NCBI GenBank assembly: GCA_902778375.1
Contig: CACYXJ010000007.1
Location: forward strand, 1 to 50,500
DNA from: an uncultured Erysipelotrichaceae bacterium
GTDB taxonomy: Bacteria > Bacillota_I > Bacilli_A > Erysipelotrichales > Erysipelotrichaceae
Length of the DNA stretch: 50,500 nucleotides
Direction of reading: 5' to 3'
A program made the position numbers and the translations under genes. Positions within the stretch are counted from its first letter, which is position 1. Every line of letters starts with the position of its first letter. The notes below the pieces were generated by a model. The model did no database searches. It had not been told where the DNA came from and saw only the letters and a program-made list of their open reading frames with translations. Below are positions 13,534-22,204 of this stretch, piece by piece.

Positions 13534-13579
13534 GTGAGTTTTCCGGACAGAATCAGCTGATCAGAAGGCTCACTTTTTT
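13534..13579 (+). terminator. Terminator after peptide 6
   Basis: GTGAGTTTTC and GAAGGCTCAC pair over 10 bases with two G-U pairs, followed by a T-run. Confidence 0.7.
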
Positions 13580-13660
13580 AAATGAAAAACACCAGTCTCC
13601 TGCAGCCCGCTGATACAGGTCGGGTAGAATCCGTGTGATATGATGATAAAAACCTGTAAG

Positions 13661-13689
13661 AATTCATCAGAAACATACACTGGTATAAT
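13661..13689 (+). promoter_or_regulatory. Extended -10 promoter of the lipoprotein gene
   Basis: TGGTATAAT (13681-13689) is an extended -10; the -35 region is poor. Confidence 0.45.
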
Positions 13690-13707
13690 TGAAAGGGGGC
13701 AAGAGAG

Positions 13708-14508
13708 ATGAAAAAAATACTGCCTGTAATGATTATCAGCATGCTTTTGACAGCCTGCGCCGGTAAAAAAGTTGTCTATGAATCCGCAGATGCGTTTCAA
13801 AAGGTATCCGCAAGCATCGAAACGATGGAAGTGAAGAAGAACGAGAAGACCAATTCGACAATATTCCACATACAGACTAAGATCACCAACGGGTCCGATC
13901 TGGATCTCTCCCAGGTGGATTATCAGTTTGACTGCTATGACAGGGACGGCAACATTCTCGACACGTTCCGTTTCAGCTGGTACGGAAATGACACGGCGCT
14001 TCTTCCCGGCACATCTGTCACCGACGAAAAAGGATTTCAGAAGGTGCTTGACGGGGAAGCGGCGAAAGTGACAGTCAGTGTAACCGGAACAAAGACACCT
14101 GAAGAACTTCCGCTTGTCCATCTTCCCGTAACCGGGGAAACAATGGGCGATGCACTGAACAATGAACATCTGAGGCACATCACGGAAGAAAACCCGGTGC
14201 ATATTTCAATCTGGATCGATCACGGCGGACCGCGGGAAATTGCCGAAATCAGCGACGGTAAAACACTGAAGGAACTCTCGGATGCCTTCGCAAAGATCCG
14301 CATCGGCAATCCGTCGGAGACATTCGTGACCGATAACTATAACGGTGTCATCATGGAATTCGCAGACGGCACGAAGACAGGTATCAGCCTGAATCTGACC
14401 AATCTGGAATTAGGAGTCAACAACCAGTGGTTCTACTATGAACTTGACAATTTCGGACCATTTTGGCAGCTCTGCAACGATCTGGCGGAATTCCCGGAAG
14501 GAGAATGA
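13708..14508 (+). CDS. Lipoprotein of unknown function
   Basis: The 266-residue product has a lipoprotein signal peptide with lipobox LTAC (C17). Residues 30-130 alternate hydrophobic and polar residues, as in a beta-sandwich of the FxLYD/DUF4352 kind (TKITNGSDLDLSQVDYQFDC, LLPGTSV), which fits an extracellular ligand or interaction domain. The second half has no motif that I recognise. It has its own promoter and terminator, so it is a single-gene unit and need not belong to the peptide cluster upstream. Confidence 0.7.
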   Translation: MKKILPVMIISMLLTACAGKKVVYESADAFQKVSASIETMEVKKNEKTNSTIFHIQTKITNGSDLDLSQVDYQFDCYDRDGNILDTFRFSWYGNDTALLPGTSVTDEKGFQKVLDGEAAKVTVSVTGTKTPEELPLVHLPVTGETMGDALNNEHLRHITEENPVHISIWIDHGGPREIAEISDGKTLKELSDAFAKIRIGNPSETFVTDNYNGVIMEFADGTKTGISLNLTNLELGVNNQWFYYELDNFGPFWQLCNDLAEFPEGE

Positions 14509-14514
14509 AAAAAA

Positions 14515-14538
14515 GCGACAGTTTGAACTGTCGTTTTT
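14515..14538 (+). terminator. Terminator after the lipoprotein gene
   Basis: CGACAGT, loop TTGA, ACTGTCG, then TTTTT. Confidence 0.85.
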
Positions 14539-14564
14539 AACTGCCATGGTTTCATGGAAAAGAG

Positions 14565-15038
14565 TTATTCCTCAGCGAAATTGATCATTCTCTCCTGCAT
14601 TTCCTCATCGGGGTCGATATCCCAGATCTCACAGGCAAACACAAAGGGATCATCCGGTTCCAGAAATGACAGTTCTTTTTCTCCTTCTTTGGACTCATAA
14701 ATACCGCAATACTCGCCATAGTCTTCGGATGCGTATTTTGCGGTCATATGATATCCGGGATATGTTTCCGCCAGTTTCCGAAAGACGGGAAGGGGAGCTT
14801 TTTCAAGTGTGTCAAATGAATATTCCAGAACAGTATTATTGTGGCAGAGAATGCTGTCGAGTTCTTCCGGTTCCCGCGATACACCCCAGCTTTCTTCCAT
14901 GCCGGCATCATTCGGGGGAATGATTGCCGCAAAGGAGATTGGTGCTGAGCCGTCGGCAGACGTCAGCTTCTGCATCAGTGGTTTCAGTGTTTCTTCGGTT
15001 CCGGTAAAAACAAGTTTGGTTCTGACATATTTTTTCAT
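14565..15038 (-). CDS. Api92/YubB-like ferredoxin-fold protein
   Basis: The 157-residue product starts MKKYVRTKLVFTGTEE, has a PPND segment and ESWGVSREPEEL, then a C-terminal FECEIWDIDP-like part. The order of a first strand with a small loop, a WG(V/T) motif and an aromatic, acidic end resembles the ferredoxin-like domain of Api92-type proteins, found in phages and many bacteria, function unknown. The family call is by pattern and only moderate. A GAGGT ribosome site precedes the ATG at 15038. It is convergent with the lipoprotein gene and divergent from the acyltransferase gene. Confidence 0.5.
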   Translation of the reverse strand: MKKYVRTKLVFTGTEETLKPLMQKLTSADGSAPISFAAIIPPNDAGMEESWGVSREPEELDSILCHNNTVLEYSFDTLEKAPLPVFRKLAETYPGYHMTAKYASEDYGEYCGIYESKEGEKELSFLEPDDPFVFACEIWDIDPDEEMQERMINFAEE

Positions 15039-15112
15039 AGACTACCTCTTTCTTTTCAGGAATGAAGTTCATCCGGAAAGTATCTTCGGCTTTTCTGTTG
15101 TATGGTTAAGAT

Positions 15113-16132
15113 ATGACAGGAGTACTGAACAGTCTGATTGCCCTGATTCCTTTTGTTCTGCTGCTGATTCCTTCCGAACGCACGGATGGTTTTTTCAATC
15201 CCACCGATCGTTCCGTTACTGTAAGATTCCGCGGCTTTTTCGCATTGCTGGTCATCCTGCATCATATGGCCCAGAGGGTGACTGACAAAGGACTGCTCTG
15301 GATCTATTTCGATACCGGTTTTCTTGCGGTTGCAATGTTTTTCTTCTATTCCGGCTACGGACTGATGAAGAAGGGGATTGCGCAGAAGAACGGCTTCTTC
15401 CGAAGGAGACTGCCGTCTCATCTTATTCCATATGTACTGACCCTGATCATTTACTGGATCATTTATGCCCTGACGGGTGATGTGAAGAGTTTTTCTTCCC
15501 TGCTGATGGAGCACTTCAACAATGCCAGCGGCATATCCTTTCTCTGGTATGTGTTCGCCTATCTTTCCTGGGTGCTGGTTCTGGGTGCCGCACTGCAGTT
15601 TATGAAAAAGGACATCCAAATCATGTACACGGCTGTCATATATGCTCTTGGCTATGTCGCTTTCGGTGTTCTGGCAATTCCGAAGTATTTCTGGATCTAT
15701 GATACCATCATTCTGATTCCGCTGGGCTGTGCCTGGGCACATTATGAAGAAAAGATTCTCAGCCTGATCCGGAATCATTACCGACCGGTGCTGATTGTGT
15801 CGCTTGCTGTTTTCCTGCTTTCCTTTATCGGGCACATGTTGCCAGTACTGAGGGTGCCGGCTTATATGGTTTCGGCTGTCTCGTTCATGATCTTTCTGAA
15901 TACAGCCGCGATGAAGAGAAGACCGTCCGGGAAGACGATCGCTTTCCTTGGCGGCATTTCCTATGAACTGTATGTGCTGCACGGGATTCCGGTGACGTTC
16001 CTCAGGGACGTTATGGGCAATGAGGCGTTGTGGACGCTGGCCGTGCTTGTGACAGCCGTTCTCAGTGCCTGGTGCATGAACGCGATTGCCCGAAGAACAT
16101 GGAAAAAACCGGCTGCAGGCAGGGTAAGATAG
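15113..16132 (+). CDS. Acyltransferase 3 family membrane protein
   Basis: The 339-residue protein is almost wholly hydrophobic, with about ten membrane segments. The FRGFFALLVILHHM segment near residue 40 matches the R/K-G-x-x-x-x-x-V-x-x-H-H motif of the acyltransferase 3 family, with the catalytic histidine. The family transfers acetyl or succinyl groups to cell-surface polysaccharides. The C-terminal SYELYVLHGIPV is also typical. No ribosome site precedes the ATG; TATGGT followed by TAAGAT lies immediately upstream (15101-15112), so the mRNA may be leaderless. The substrate is not predictable. Confidence 0.75.
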   Translation: MTGVLNSLIALIPFVLLLIPSERTDGFFNPTDRSVTVRFRGFFALLVILHHMAQRVTDKGLLWIYFDTGFLAVAMFFFYSGYGLMKKGIAQKNGFFRRRLPSHLIPYVLTLIIYWIIYALTGDVKSFSSLLMEHFNNASGISFLWYVFAYLSWVLVLGAALQFMKKDIQIMYTAVIYALGYVAFGVLAIPKYFWIYDTIILIPLGCAWAHYEEKILSLIRNHYRPVLIVSLAVFLLSFIGHMLPVLRVPAYMVSAVSFMIFLNTAAMKRRPSGKTIAFLGGISYELYVLHGIPVTFLRDVMGNEALWTLAVLVTAVLSAWCMNAIARRTWKKPAAGRVR

Positions 16133-16169
16133 TGTTTTGAAATTTACGAAAAAGGGATACACTATAACT

Positions 16170-16604
16170 ATGAGCAATAAGAATCTTTACAAGGAAATCG
16201 ACGAAGCGGTAAATGCCGCCAACGACGCGCTGTATTACCTCGGCAATGCCGAGGAAATCCTGAAGTCTGCCCGCAACTGGGGCATCGCCGATCTGCTGGG
16301 CGGACAGATGATCATTTCCGCCATCAAGAACGGCAAGACACATCAGGCGGAAATACAGATGGAGGAAGCCGCAAAAGCACTGAAAAAACTGAACCGCGAA
16401 CTCGGTGATCTCGGTGATTTTTATCAGATCAACGGTGATTTCGGCACGATGCTGGGAACACTCGATATTTTCCTGGACAACCCCATTACCGATCTGATGA
16501 CCCAGTCACGCATTAACCAGTCGCTGCGGGAAGTCAGACAGGTCATTGCCCAGGTCGAAGGCGTTCTCGACGCACTGGACGAAATCGCCGCGGAAAGAGG
16601 CTGA
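16170..16604 (+). CDS. Conserved helical protein of unknown function
   Basis: The 144-residue product reads MSNKNLYKEIDEAVNAANDA and is mostly alpha-helical with long amphipathic heptad-like stretches. It lacks cysteine and has no signal peptide or membrane segment. The ATG at 16170 is preceded by TATAAC at 16163-16168 and only a distant AAGGGA, so a weak or leaderless start is possible; a TTG at 16137 is the alternative. The patatin gene begins one base after its stop, so they are co-transcribed. I recognise no family; an NW..ADLLGG segment around residue 37 may be a conserved turn. Confidence 0.6.
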   Translation: MSNKNLYKEIDEAVNAANDALYYLGNAEEILKSARNWGIADLLGGQMIISAIKNGKTHQAEIQMEEAAKALKKLNRELGDLGDFYQINGDFGTMLGTLDIFLDNPITDLMTQSRINQSLREVRQVIAQVEGVLDALDEIAAERG

Positions 16605-16605
16605 A

Positions 16606-17448
16606 ATGAAAACAGGAGTCATTGATGTGGGCGGAGGACTGCGCGGCGCCTATGGTGCCGGCGTTTTTGACTTCTGCATGGATCTCGGTATCCGCTTCGA
16701 TTACTGTATCGGCGTGTCTGCCGGCAGTGCCAATATCATTTCCTTTCTGGCCGGCCAGAAGGGAAGAAACCATACGTTCTATACGGAATTCTCTTTCCGC
16801 AAGGAATATATGAGTCTGCACAATTACCTGAAGGATCACAACTATGTGGATCTTGAGTATATCTTCGGCGAACTGTCGAATTCGGACGGGGAATTCCCCC
16901 TCGACTACCAGGCGGCAGCCGCTGCAAATATTCCGTTCCGGATCGTCGCGACTGAGGCCCTGAGCGGCAAGGCGCATTATTTCGACATGTCGGATATGGA
17001 CCAGGATGACTATGACGCAATCAAGGCATCCAGCTGCGTCCCTGCTGTCAACCGTCCGTTTTTTGTCAACGGCATTCCATATTATGACGGCGGCATCAGT
17101 GATCCGATCCCGGTTCTGAAGTGCTTCGAGGAAGGCTGTGACAGAATCGTGCTGGTCCTGACAAGACCGAAGGATTACCAGCGCACACCGCAGAAAGATG
17201 AATTCATAGCCCGTCTGATCGAGGATGAGTATCCAGCTGCAGCGGCGGCCTTGAAAAACCGGGCGGAAATGTACAATACCGAACTGGCTCTGGCCAGGGA
17301 ATATGAAAAAACCGGCAAAGTGCTGATCGTAGCGCCTGATGACATCGGTGGTATGCGCACTTTGACAAAGGACAAGTCAGCCATCGAGGAACTCTATCTC
17401 AAAGGTTTCCATGACGGCGAAAAAGTAATGGATTTCATGCGGCAATGA
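16606..17448 (+). CDS. Patatin-like phospholipase (YjjU type)
   Basis: The 280-residue protein has the patatin catalytic dyad: oxyanion loop GGGLRGAYGAG at residues 9-19, nucleophile GVSAG with S38, and DGG with D161. Patatins hydrolyse acyl chains from phospholipids or other lipids. The length and the final domain (LTRPKDYQRT, then helices) match the bacterial YjjU/RssA-like subgroup, which is cytosolic and of unclear substrate. The frame start at 16546 is internal to the previous gene; the ATG at 16606 is better and follows its stop directly. Confidence 0.85.
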   Translation: MKTGVIDVGGGLRGAYGAGVFDFCMDLGIRFDYCIGVSAGSANIISFLAGQKGRNHTFYTEFSFRKEYMSLHNYLKDHNYVDLEYIFGELSNSDGEFPLDYQAAAAANIPFRIVATEALSGKAHYFDMSDMDQDDYDAIKASSCVPAVNRPFFVNGIPYYDGGISDPIPVLKCFEEGCDRIVLVLTRPKDYQRTPQKDEFIARLIEDEYPAAAAALKNRAEMYNTELALAREYEKTGKVLIVAPDDIGGMRTLTKDKSAIEELYLKGFHDGEKVMDFMRQ

Positions 17449-17478
17449 ATCCATTTTTTTAAGGGAAGGGAATTATCC

Positions 17479-18057
17479 ATGACACTGATTGAACAACTGG
17501 AACGGTATCAGCCGTTCAACGAACAGGAAGAAAAGGACAGGGAAGTCATTCTGCGTTGGCTGAAAAACGACCCGGAGAATATCTATACAAGAAACAATAC
17601 AGCAGCACACATGACAGCTTCCGCATGGGTCGTATCGCCCGATGGCGAAAGGATTCTGATGGCATACCATAACCTGTATGATTCCTGGGCATGGCTGGGC
17701 GGTCACGCTGACGGCGACAGGGATCTTCTGCGTGTCGCCATGAAAGAAGTCAGGCAAGAAAGCGGCATTCAGGATGTGAAACCTTTAAGCGAGGAAATCT
17801 TCTCTCTTGAGGCTCTCTGTGTGGACGGTCATGTCAAAAACGGCAGCTATGTCTCTTCCCATATTCATCTCAATATCACCTATCTTCTGGAAGCGGATCC
17901 CAATCAGCCTCTGCATCACCGCGAAGGCGAAAACAAAGCGGTCGGCTGGTTTGCCCGGGATGAAGTATATGAAAAGTGCAGTGAACCCTGGTTTACGGAA
18001 CATATCTACCGCAAGCTGAATCAGAAACTGCAGGAACAGTATGGAAGAACGCTATAA
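17479..18057 (+). CDS. NUDIX hydrolase
   Basis: The 192-residue protein carries a variant Nudix box around residues 73-95: GGHADGDRDLLRVAMKEVRQ followed by ESG. The GHADG form belongs to a subgroup whose box departs from G-x5-E; the KEVRQES part keeps the metal-binding glutamates at two of the three positions. Nudix enzymes hydrolyse nucleoside diphosphates linked to another group; the substrate is not predictable. An AAGGGAAGG ribosome site precedes the ATG. The next gene overlaps its end by 17 bases, which suggests coupled translation. Confidence 0.8.
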   Translation: MTLIEQLERYQPFNEQEEKDREVILRWLKNDPENIYTRNNTAAHMTASAWVVSPDGERILMAYHNLYDSWAWLGGHADGDRDLLRVAMKEVRQESGIQDVKPLSEEIFSLEALCVDGHVKNGSYVSSHIHLNITYLLEADPNQPLHHREGENKAVGWFARDEVYEKCSEPWFTEHIYRKLNQKLQEQYGRTL

Positions 18058-18958
18058 CTCCTTTGCCGGCTGGTGCCGGCGGACATACGGCCGTCATCTT
18101 TACCGTGTCGCTCTGGATGCCGGCATGACCTGTCCGAACCGGGACGGTACGATCGACAGCCGCGGCTGTGCCTTCTGTGCCGGCGGGTCCGGTGATTTTG
18201 CCATCCGCTATGAAGGTCAGAAACTGGGAAAGGAAGATCTGAGATATACGGGACAAAAAGGCAGGGAAGGGGATTATATTGCCTACTTCCAGGCCTACTC
18301 CAATACCTATGCACCGGCTGCGAAGCTCTATACATTATATAAAGGTGCACTTTCCGACCCGCTGTTTGCCGGTATTTCCGTTGCGACAAGACCGGATTGT
18401 TTTTCGCCGGAAATATATGATGTACTGAAAGGACTCAAGGAGGAATTCCCGCAGAAGTTCATCTGGATCGAACTGGGACTGCAGAGCATGCATGAGGCAA
18501 GTGCGGAACGGATGCGCAGGGGATACCGGACAGAAGTGTTTGCGGAATGTGTGAGACATCTCCATGAACTTGATCTGCCGGTCATTGCCCATATCATCAT
18601 CGGCCTGCCGGATGAAGACTTGAACAGTCATCTTGAAACAGTCCGGTTTCTGAATGAAACTGGCATTTCCGGTATCAAGATCCATCTGCTTCATTTCCTC
18701 AAAGGAACTGATTTCGGCCGGGAATACGAAGCGGGAAACATCCGGGAACTGGGCATGGATGAATATGTCGATACCGTATGCGAATGTCTGGCGGTTCTCG
18801 ACCCGGAAACCGTGATTCACCGTCTGACCGGCGACGGCAGCGGGGAATTGCTGCTGGGACCGCAATGGAGCAAAGACAAGAAACGGGTGCTGAACGCCAT
18901 CCGTCATGAAATGAAAGTGAAAGGATATGTACAGGGGTGCCGTTATGAAAAAGAATGA
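18041..18958 (+). CDS. TIGR01212 family radical SAM protein (YhcC type)
   Basis: The 305-residue protein starts MEERYNSFAGWCRRTYG. The radical SAM cysteines are C31, C43 and C46 in CPNRDGTIDSRGCAFC, the arrangement of the TIGR01212 family, which resembles Elp3 and MiaB-type tRNA enzymes. YFQAYSNTYAP, SVATRPDC and LGLQS are family signatures. Related proteins have been linked to RNA or thio-tRNA chemistry, but the reaction of this family is not settled. It overlaps the NUDIX gene and is overlapped by the deacylase gene, so three genes are translationally linked. Confidence 0.85.
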   Translation: MEERYNSFAGWCRRTYGRHLYRVALDAGMTCPNRDGTIDSRGCAFCAGGSGDFAIRYEGQKLGKEDLRYTGQKGREGDYIAYFQAYSNTYAPAAKLYTLYKGALSDPLFAGISVATRPDCFSPEIYDVLKGLKEEFPQKFIWIELGLQSMHEASAERMRRGYRTEVFAECVRHLHELDLPVIAHIIIGLPDEDLNSHLETVRFLNETGISGIKIHLLHFLKGTDFGREYEAGNIRELGMDEYVDTVCECLAVLDPETVIHRLTGDGSGELLLGPQWSKDKKRVLNAIRHEMKVKGYVQGCRYEKE

Positions 18959-19439
18959 TGTGCTGAAACTGCTGGATGATAAAAAGATCAGTTACCGCTT
19001 TGAAGAACATCCTGCCGTCTATACGATGGAGGAGATGCACGCATTGCATCTGGACGGCGACAAAAGCATTGCCAAAAATCTGTTTCTGCGCGATGACAAA
19101 AAGAGAAACTATTACCTCGTCAGCATCGGCGGCGATGATCCTGCCGACCTGAAATCGCTGCAGGAGATTCTTGGATCAAGACGTCTGTCGTTTGCATCGG
19201 AAAACGATCTGAAAAAACTGCTGAAACTGAAAAAGGGGAGTGTGACACCGCTCGGACTTCTGAACGACAGCAGCTGCACAGTGCAGTATTTTGCCGATAT
19301 GCGCTTTCATGATCATCTGATCGGTGTGCATCCGATGGAGAACACGGCGACGGTCTGGCTGAAGACGGAAGACCTTATGGATCTTCTGAAGGAACACGGC
19401 AGTCCGGTGTCCTATGTGCAGATCCATAAGATTCTCTGA
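18945..19439 (+). CDS. YbaK/ProXp-type aminoacyl-tRNA deacylase
   Basis: The 164-residue protein matches the YbaK/aaRS-associated domain fold with KISYRFEEHPAVYTMEEM near the start, KNLFLRD and the conserved lysine near residue 45, GSVTPLGLLND and FHPMENTATVWL. Family members (PrdX, ProXp-ala, YbaK) hydrolyse mischarged Ala- or Cys-tRNA(Pro). The length and motifs are closest to the PrdX group. The ATG at 18945, not that at 18927, was chosen because ACAGGGG lies at correct distance. It overlaps the previous gene by 14 bases. Confidence 0.8.
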   Translation: MKKNDVLKLLDDKKISYRFEEHPAVYTMEEMHALHLDGDKSIAKNLFLRDDKKRNYYLVSIGGDDPADLKSLQEILGSRRLSFASENDLKKLLKLKKGSVTPLGLLNDSSCTVQYFADMRFHDHLIGVHPMENTATVWLKTEDLMDLLKEHGSPVSYVQIHKIL

Positions 19440-19502
19440 ATGGCATTTTTAAAGACAGAGGTAAGCATTGCAATTAAAATAAAAAAGGAAAGAGGAGGAG
19501 TT

Positions 19503-20630
19503 ATGAAGGAGTTTTTTGGTACCAGGATTCCGAAATTAGGTTTTGGAATGATGCGTCTTCCCCGCCTGGAGGACGGCACGACAATCGACATCGAACAGAC
19601 AAAGGTTATGGTTGACAAGTTCATGGAAGCCGGTCTGATCTATGTGGACACCGCTTATGTATACAACGGATCGGAAGAAGCAGTCAGAAAGGCGCTGGTG
19701 GAGAGATATCCGCGTGACAGATATTTCCTGACATCCAAGCTGAACGCCGGCAACTGGGCTGCCAAGAATGAAGAGGAAGCCAAGAAACAGCTGCATATTT
19801 CACTGGAAAGAACAGGAGCCGGATATTTCGATTTCTATCTTCTCCATGCCCTGTCCAAGGACAATATCGGCAATTATGAAAAGTACGGCATCTGGGAGTA
19901 TGTGAAGGAAGCCAAGGAAAAGGGTCTGATCAGACATTATGGTTTCTCGTTCCATGATTCCCCGGAAGTTCTCGATGAAATCCTGACAAAGCATCCGGAC
20001 GCGGAATTCGTCCAGCTGCAGCTGAACTACGCTGACTGGGAGAATCCTTCCGTACAGTCCCGCGGCTGCTATGAAGTATGTCTCAAGCACAACAAACCGG
20101 TCGTTGTCATGGAACCGGTCAAGGGCGGCACGCTTGCCAATCCGCCGCAGGCTGTTCAGGATCTCTTCAGGAAGACCAGTCCTGACATGTCCTATCCTTC
20201 CTGGGCGATCCGTTTCGCGGCCAGCCTGGAAAATGTCATGGTCGTTCTGAGCGGCATGTCCAACATCGCCCAGATTGAAGACAACATTTCCTATATGAAG
20301 GATTTCCAGCCGCTGAATGAAAAGGAACAGGCGGTTGTCAGGGAAGCAATGGACATCATCATGTCAATCGACCAGATTCCATGCACAGGCTGCCATTACT
20401 GCACCGACGGCTGCCCGATGCAGATCAAGATCCCGGATTTCTTCACAGCCATGAACAGAAACCTGATCTTCGGCCAGCTGGAAGATGCCAAGAAGCGCAC
20501 CGCCAACCTGATCAGCGGCGGCAGCGGCAGACCCAGCGAATGCATCCACTGCCTGCAGTGCGAGGATGCCTGCCCGCAGCACATCCACATCACGGAATGG
20601 CTGGAGAAGATCGCAGCAACACTTGAATAA
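19503..20630 (+). CDS. Aldo/keto reductase with C-terminal 4Fe-4S ferredoxin domain
   Basis: The 375-residue protein has the aldo/keto reductase barrel with the catalytic set D49, Y54, K79, H115. Two ferredoxin-type clusters follow: C294-x2-C297-x2-C300-x3-C304 and C347-x2-C350-x2-C353-x3-C357, enough for two 4Fe-4S centres. This domain order is common in anaerobes and points to an oxidoreductase of aldehydes or ketones coupled to ferredoxin; the substrate is unknown. A strong AGGAGG site supports the ATG at 19503 over the ATG at 19440. LarC follows 24 bases after it. Confidence 0.85.
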   Translation: MKEFFGTRIPKLGFGMMRLPRLEDGTTIDIEQTKVMVDKFMEAGLIYVDTAYVYNGSEEAVRKALVERYPRDRYFLTSKLNAGNWAAKNEEEAKKQLHISLERTGAGYFDFYLLHALSKDNIGNYEKYGIWEYVKEAKEKGLIRHYGFSFHDSPEVLDEILTKHPDAEFVQLQLNYADWENPSVQSRGCYEVCLKHNKPVVVMEPVKGGTLANPPQAVQDLFRKTSPDMSYPSWAIRFAASLENVMVVLSGMSNIAQIEDNISYMKDFQPLNEKEQAVVREAMDIIMSIDQIPCTGCHYCTDGCPMQIKIPDFFTAMNRNLIFGQLEDAKKRTANLISGGSGRPSECIHCLQCEDACPQHIHITEWLEKIAATLE

Positions 20631-20654
20631 TAAAAAGAAAGGAACATCCCGGAT

Positions 20655-21974
20655 ATGAGAACACTTTATCTGGAATGCAGAATGGGAGCTGCCGGCGATA
20701 TGCTGATGGCGGCTCTCAGCGAACTTACAGATCAGAATGAATTTCTGGCAAAAATGAACGGACTCGGCCTGGACGGTCTGGAAATTCAGGCGGTTCCTTC
20801 CGTGAAATGCGGTATCCACGGCACCCACATGAAAGTGGAAGTCAACGGAGAGGAAGAGGTCAGCGAGGATGTGCACGAGTACCATCATCATGACCATGAT
20901 CACGAACACCCGCATGACCACGAACATACACACGAACACCATCATGACCACGATCATGAGCATTCACACGAGCATCACCACGATCATGAGCATGCGCATG
21001 AACATCATCATGACCATGACCATGGACATCATCACGTCCATCGTCACATGAGCGATATCGAAACAATCATTAACAATCTGAATGTTTCCGATACTGTAAA
21101 AGGCAATGCTCAGGCTGTATACAGACTGATTGCCGAAGCGGAAAGCCATGCCCATAACATGCCGGTGGAGGAAATTCACTTCCACGAAGTCGGAACAATG
21201 GACGCGATTGCTGACGTTGTCGGTGTCTGTCTGCTGATGGAAATGATCGGGGCAGAGCGGATCTATGCTTCTCCGGTTGCGACCGGCAGCGGCATGGTCA
21301 GATGCGCCCATGGCATCCTGCCGGTACCGGCGCCTGCCACCGCATATCTGCTGCAGGGAATCCCGAGTTATGCCGGAAACATCGAAGGGGAACTGTGCAC
21401 ACCGACCGGTGCGGCACTGCTGAAGCATTTTGTGCAGTCGTTTGAAAAACAGCCGACGATGAAGACGGAAAAAATCGGATATGGAATGGGCTTCAAGGAT
21501 TTCCCGGCAGCCAACTGTGTCCGGGCGTTCCTGGGCGAAGCAGATGATGACGGTGAAGTAGTGGAACTGGTATGCAACATCGACGATCAGACAGCCGAAG
21601 AAATCGGCTTTGCCGTAGACGAACTGTTTGCGGCCGGTTCCCTGGATGTCTATTCGACACCGGTCAACATGAAGAAGAACCGGCCTGGCATTGTCTTTAC
21701 CTGCATGTGCAGAAGCGACCAGAAGGAAAAGATGATCGAACTGATGTTCAGACACCTGACAACCATCGGGATCCGCGAATACACATGCCGCCGGCATTCG
21801 CTGTCACGTTCGGTAGAAACAATGGATACGCCATATGGCAAAGTGCGGATCAAAAAGAGCGACGGATTCGGCATCCACAGGGAAAAACTCGAGTATGAGG
21901 ATCTGGCAGAGATTGCCCGCCGTGAAGGTACCAGTGTGGCGGCTGTCAGAGAGTCTCTGAAAGCAAAGAAATAA
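20655..21974 (+). CDS. larC: LarC nickel insertion protein, single frame with His-rich insert
   Basis: LarC inserts nickel into the pincer cofactor of lactate racemase-type (LarA) enzymes. The 439-residue chain starts with LYLECRMGAAGDM, a family hallmark, and has the VEEIHFHEVGTMDAIADVVG and ATGSGMVRCAHGILPVPAPAT segments. In some lactobacilli larC is read through a programmed frameshift; here it is one open frame. Residues 74-131 form an insert of about 58 residues that is more than half histidine, in repeats of HEHHHDHDHEH type, which probably stores or hands over nickel. No larA, larB or larE lies in the window, so its partner enzymes must be elsewhere. A terminator follows. Confidence 0.9.
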   Translation: MRTLYLECRMGAAGDMLMAALSELTDQNEFLAKMNGLGLDGLEIQAVPSVKCGIHGTHMKVEVNGEEEVSEDVHEYHHHDHDHEHPHDHEHTHEHHHDHDHEHSHEHHHDHEHAHEHHHDHDHGHHHVHRHMSDIETIINNLNVSDTVKGNAQAVYRLIAEAESHAHNMPVEEIHFHEVGTMDAIADVVGVCLLMEMIGAERIYASPVATGSGMVRCAHGILPVPAPATAYLLQGIPSYAGNIEGELCTPTGAALLKHFVQSFEKQPTMKTEKIGYGMGFKDFPAANCVRAFLGEADDDGEVVELVCNIDDQTAEEIGFAVDELFAAGSLDVYSTPVNMKKNRPGIVFTCMCRSDQKEKMIELMFRHLTTIGIREYTCRRHSLSRSVETMDTPYGKVRIKKSDGFGIHREKLEYEDLAEIARREGTSVAAVRESLKAKK

Positions 21975-21978
21975 GCAG

Positions 21979-22021
21979 AAAAACAGATGGATTTGGTCAT
22001 TTGCCGGATACATCTGTTTTT
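21979..22021 (+). terminator. Terminator after larC
   Basis: AAAAACAGATG and CATCTGTTTTT pair across a 21-base loop and run into Ts. Confidence 0.75.
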
Positions 22022-22121
22022 ATTATGAAAACGAAGCAGCAGGCATATCAGAAAATGAAAAAGTCACGATTTGATTTTTCAGAAAAGGCTTCTGAAAAGT
22101 GAAAAAAATGTGAAATAAGTA

Positions 22122-22150
22122 TTGTTTAAGCGAGAAGCGTTGAATATAAT
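22122..22150 (+). promoter_or_regulatory. Promoter of the first oligopeptide transporter operon
   Basis: TTGTTT (22122-22127), a 17-base spacer and TATAAT (22145-22150), 55 bases before the first gene. Confidence 0.6.
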
Positions 22151-22204
22151 TCTTATTATAGTCACAGTTGTGCAGGCGACTGGACTGAAAAGAGAGGGAA
22201 AAAA

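Noticed and set aside
15056..16177. 373-codon minus-strand frame opposite the acyltransferase gene
   Set aside because: Composition rich in His, Gln and Arg with no domain; the plus-strand frame encodes a convincing membrane protein.
20869..21046. Short-period repeat in larC considered as a CRISPR-like array
   Set aside because: It is a coding His-rich repeat without spacers of constant length.
20860..21066. Frames in and against the His-rich part of larC
   Set aside because: CAT/CAC repeats give open frames in several phases; only the larC frame is continuous with the conserved domains.
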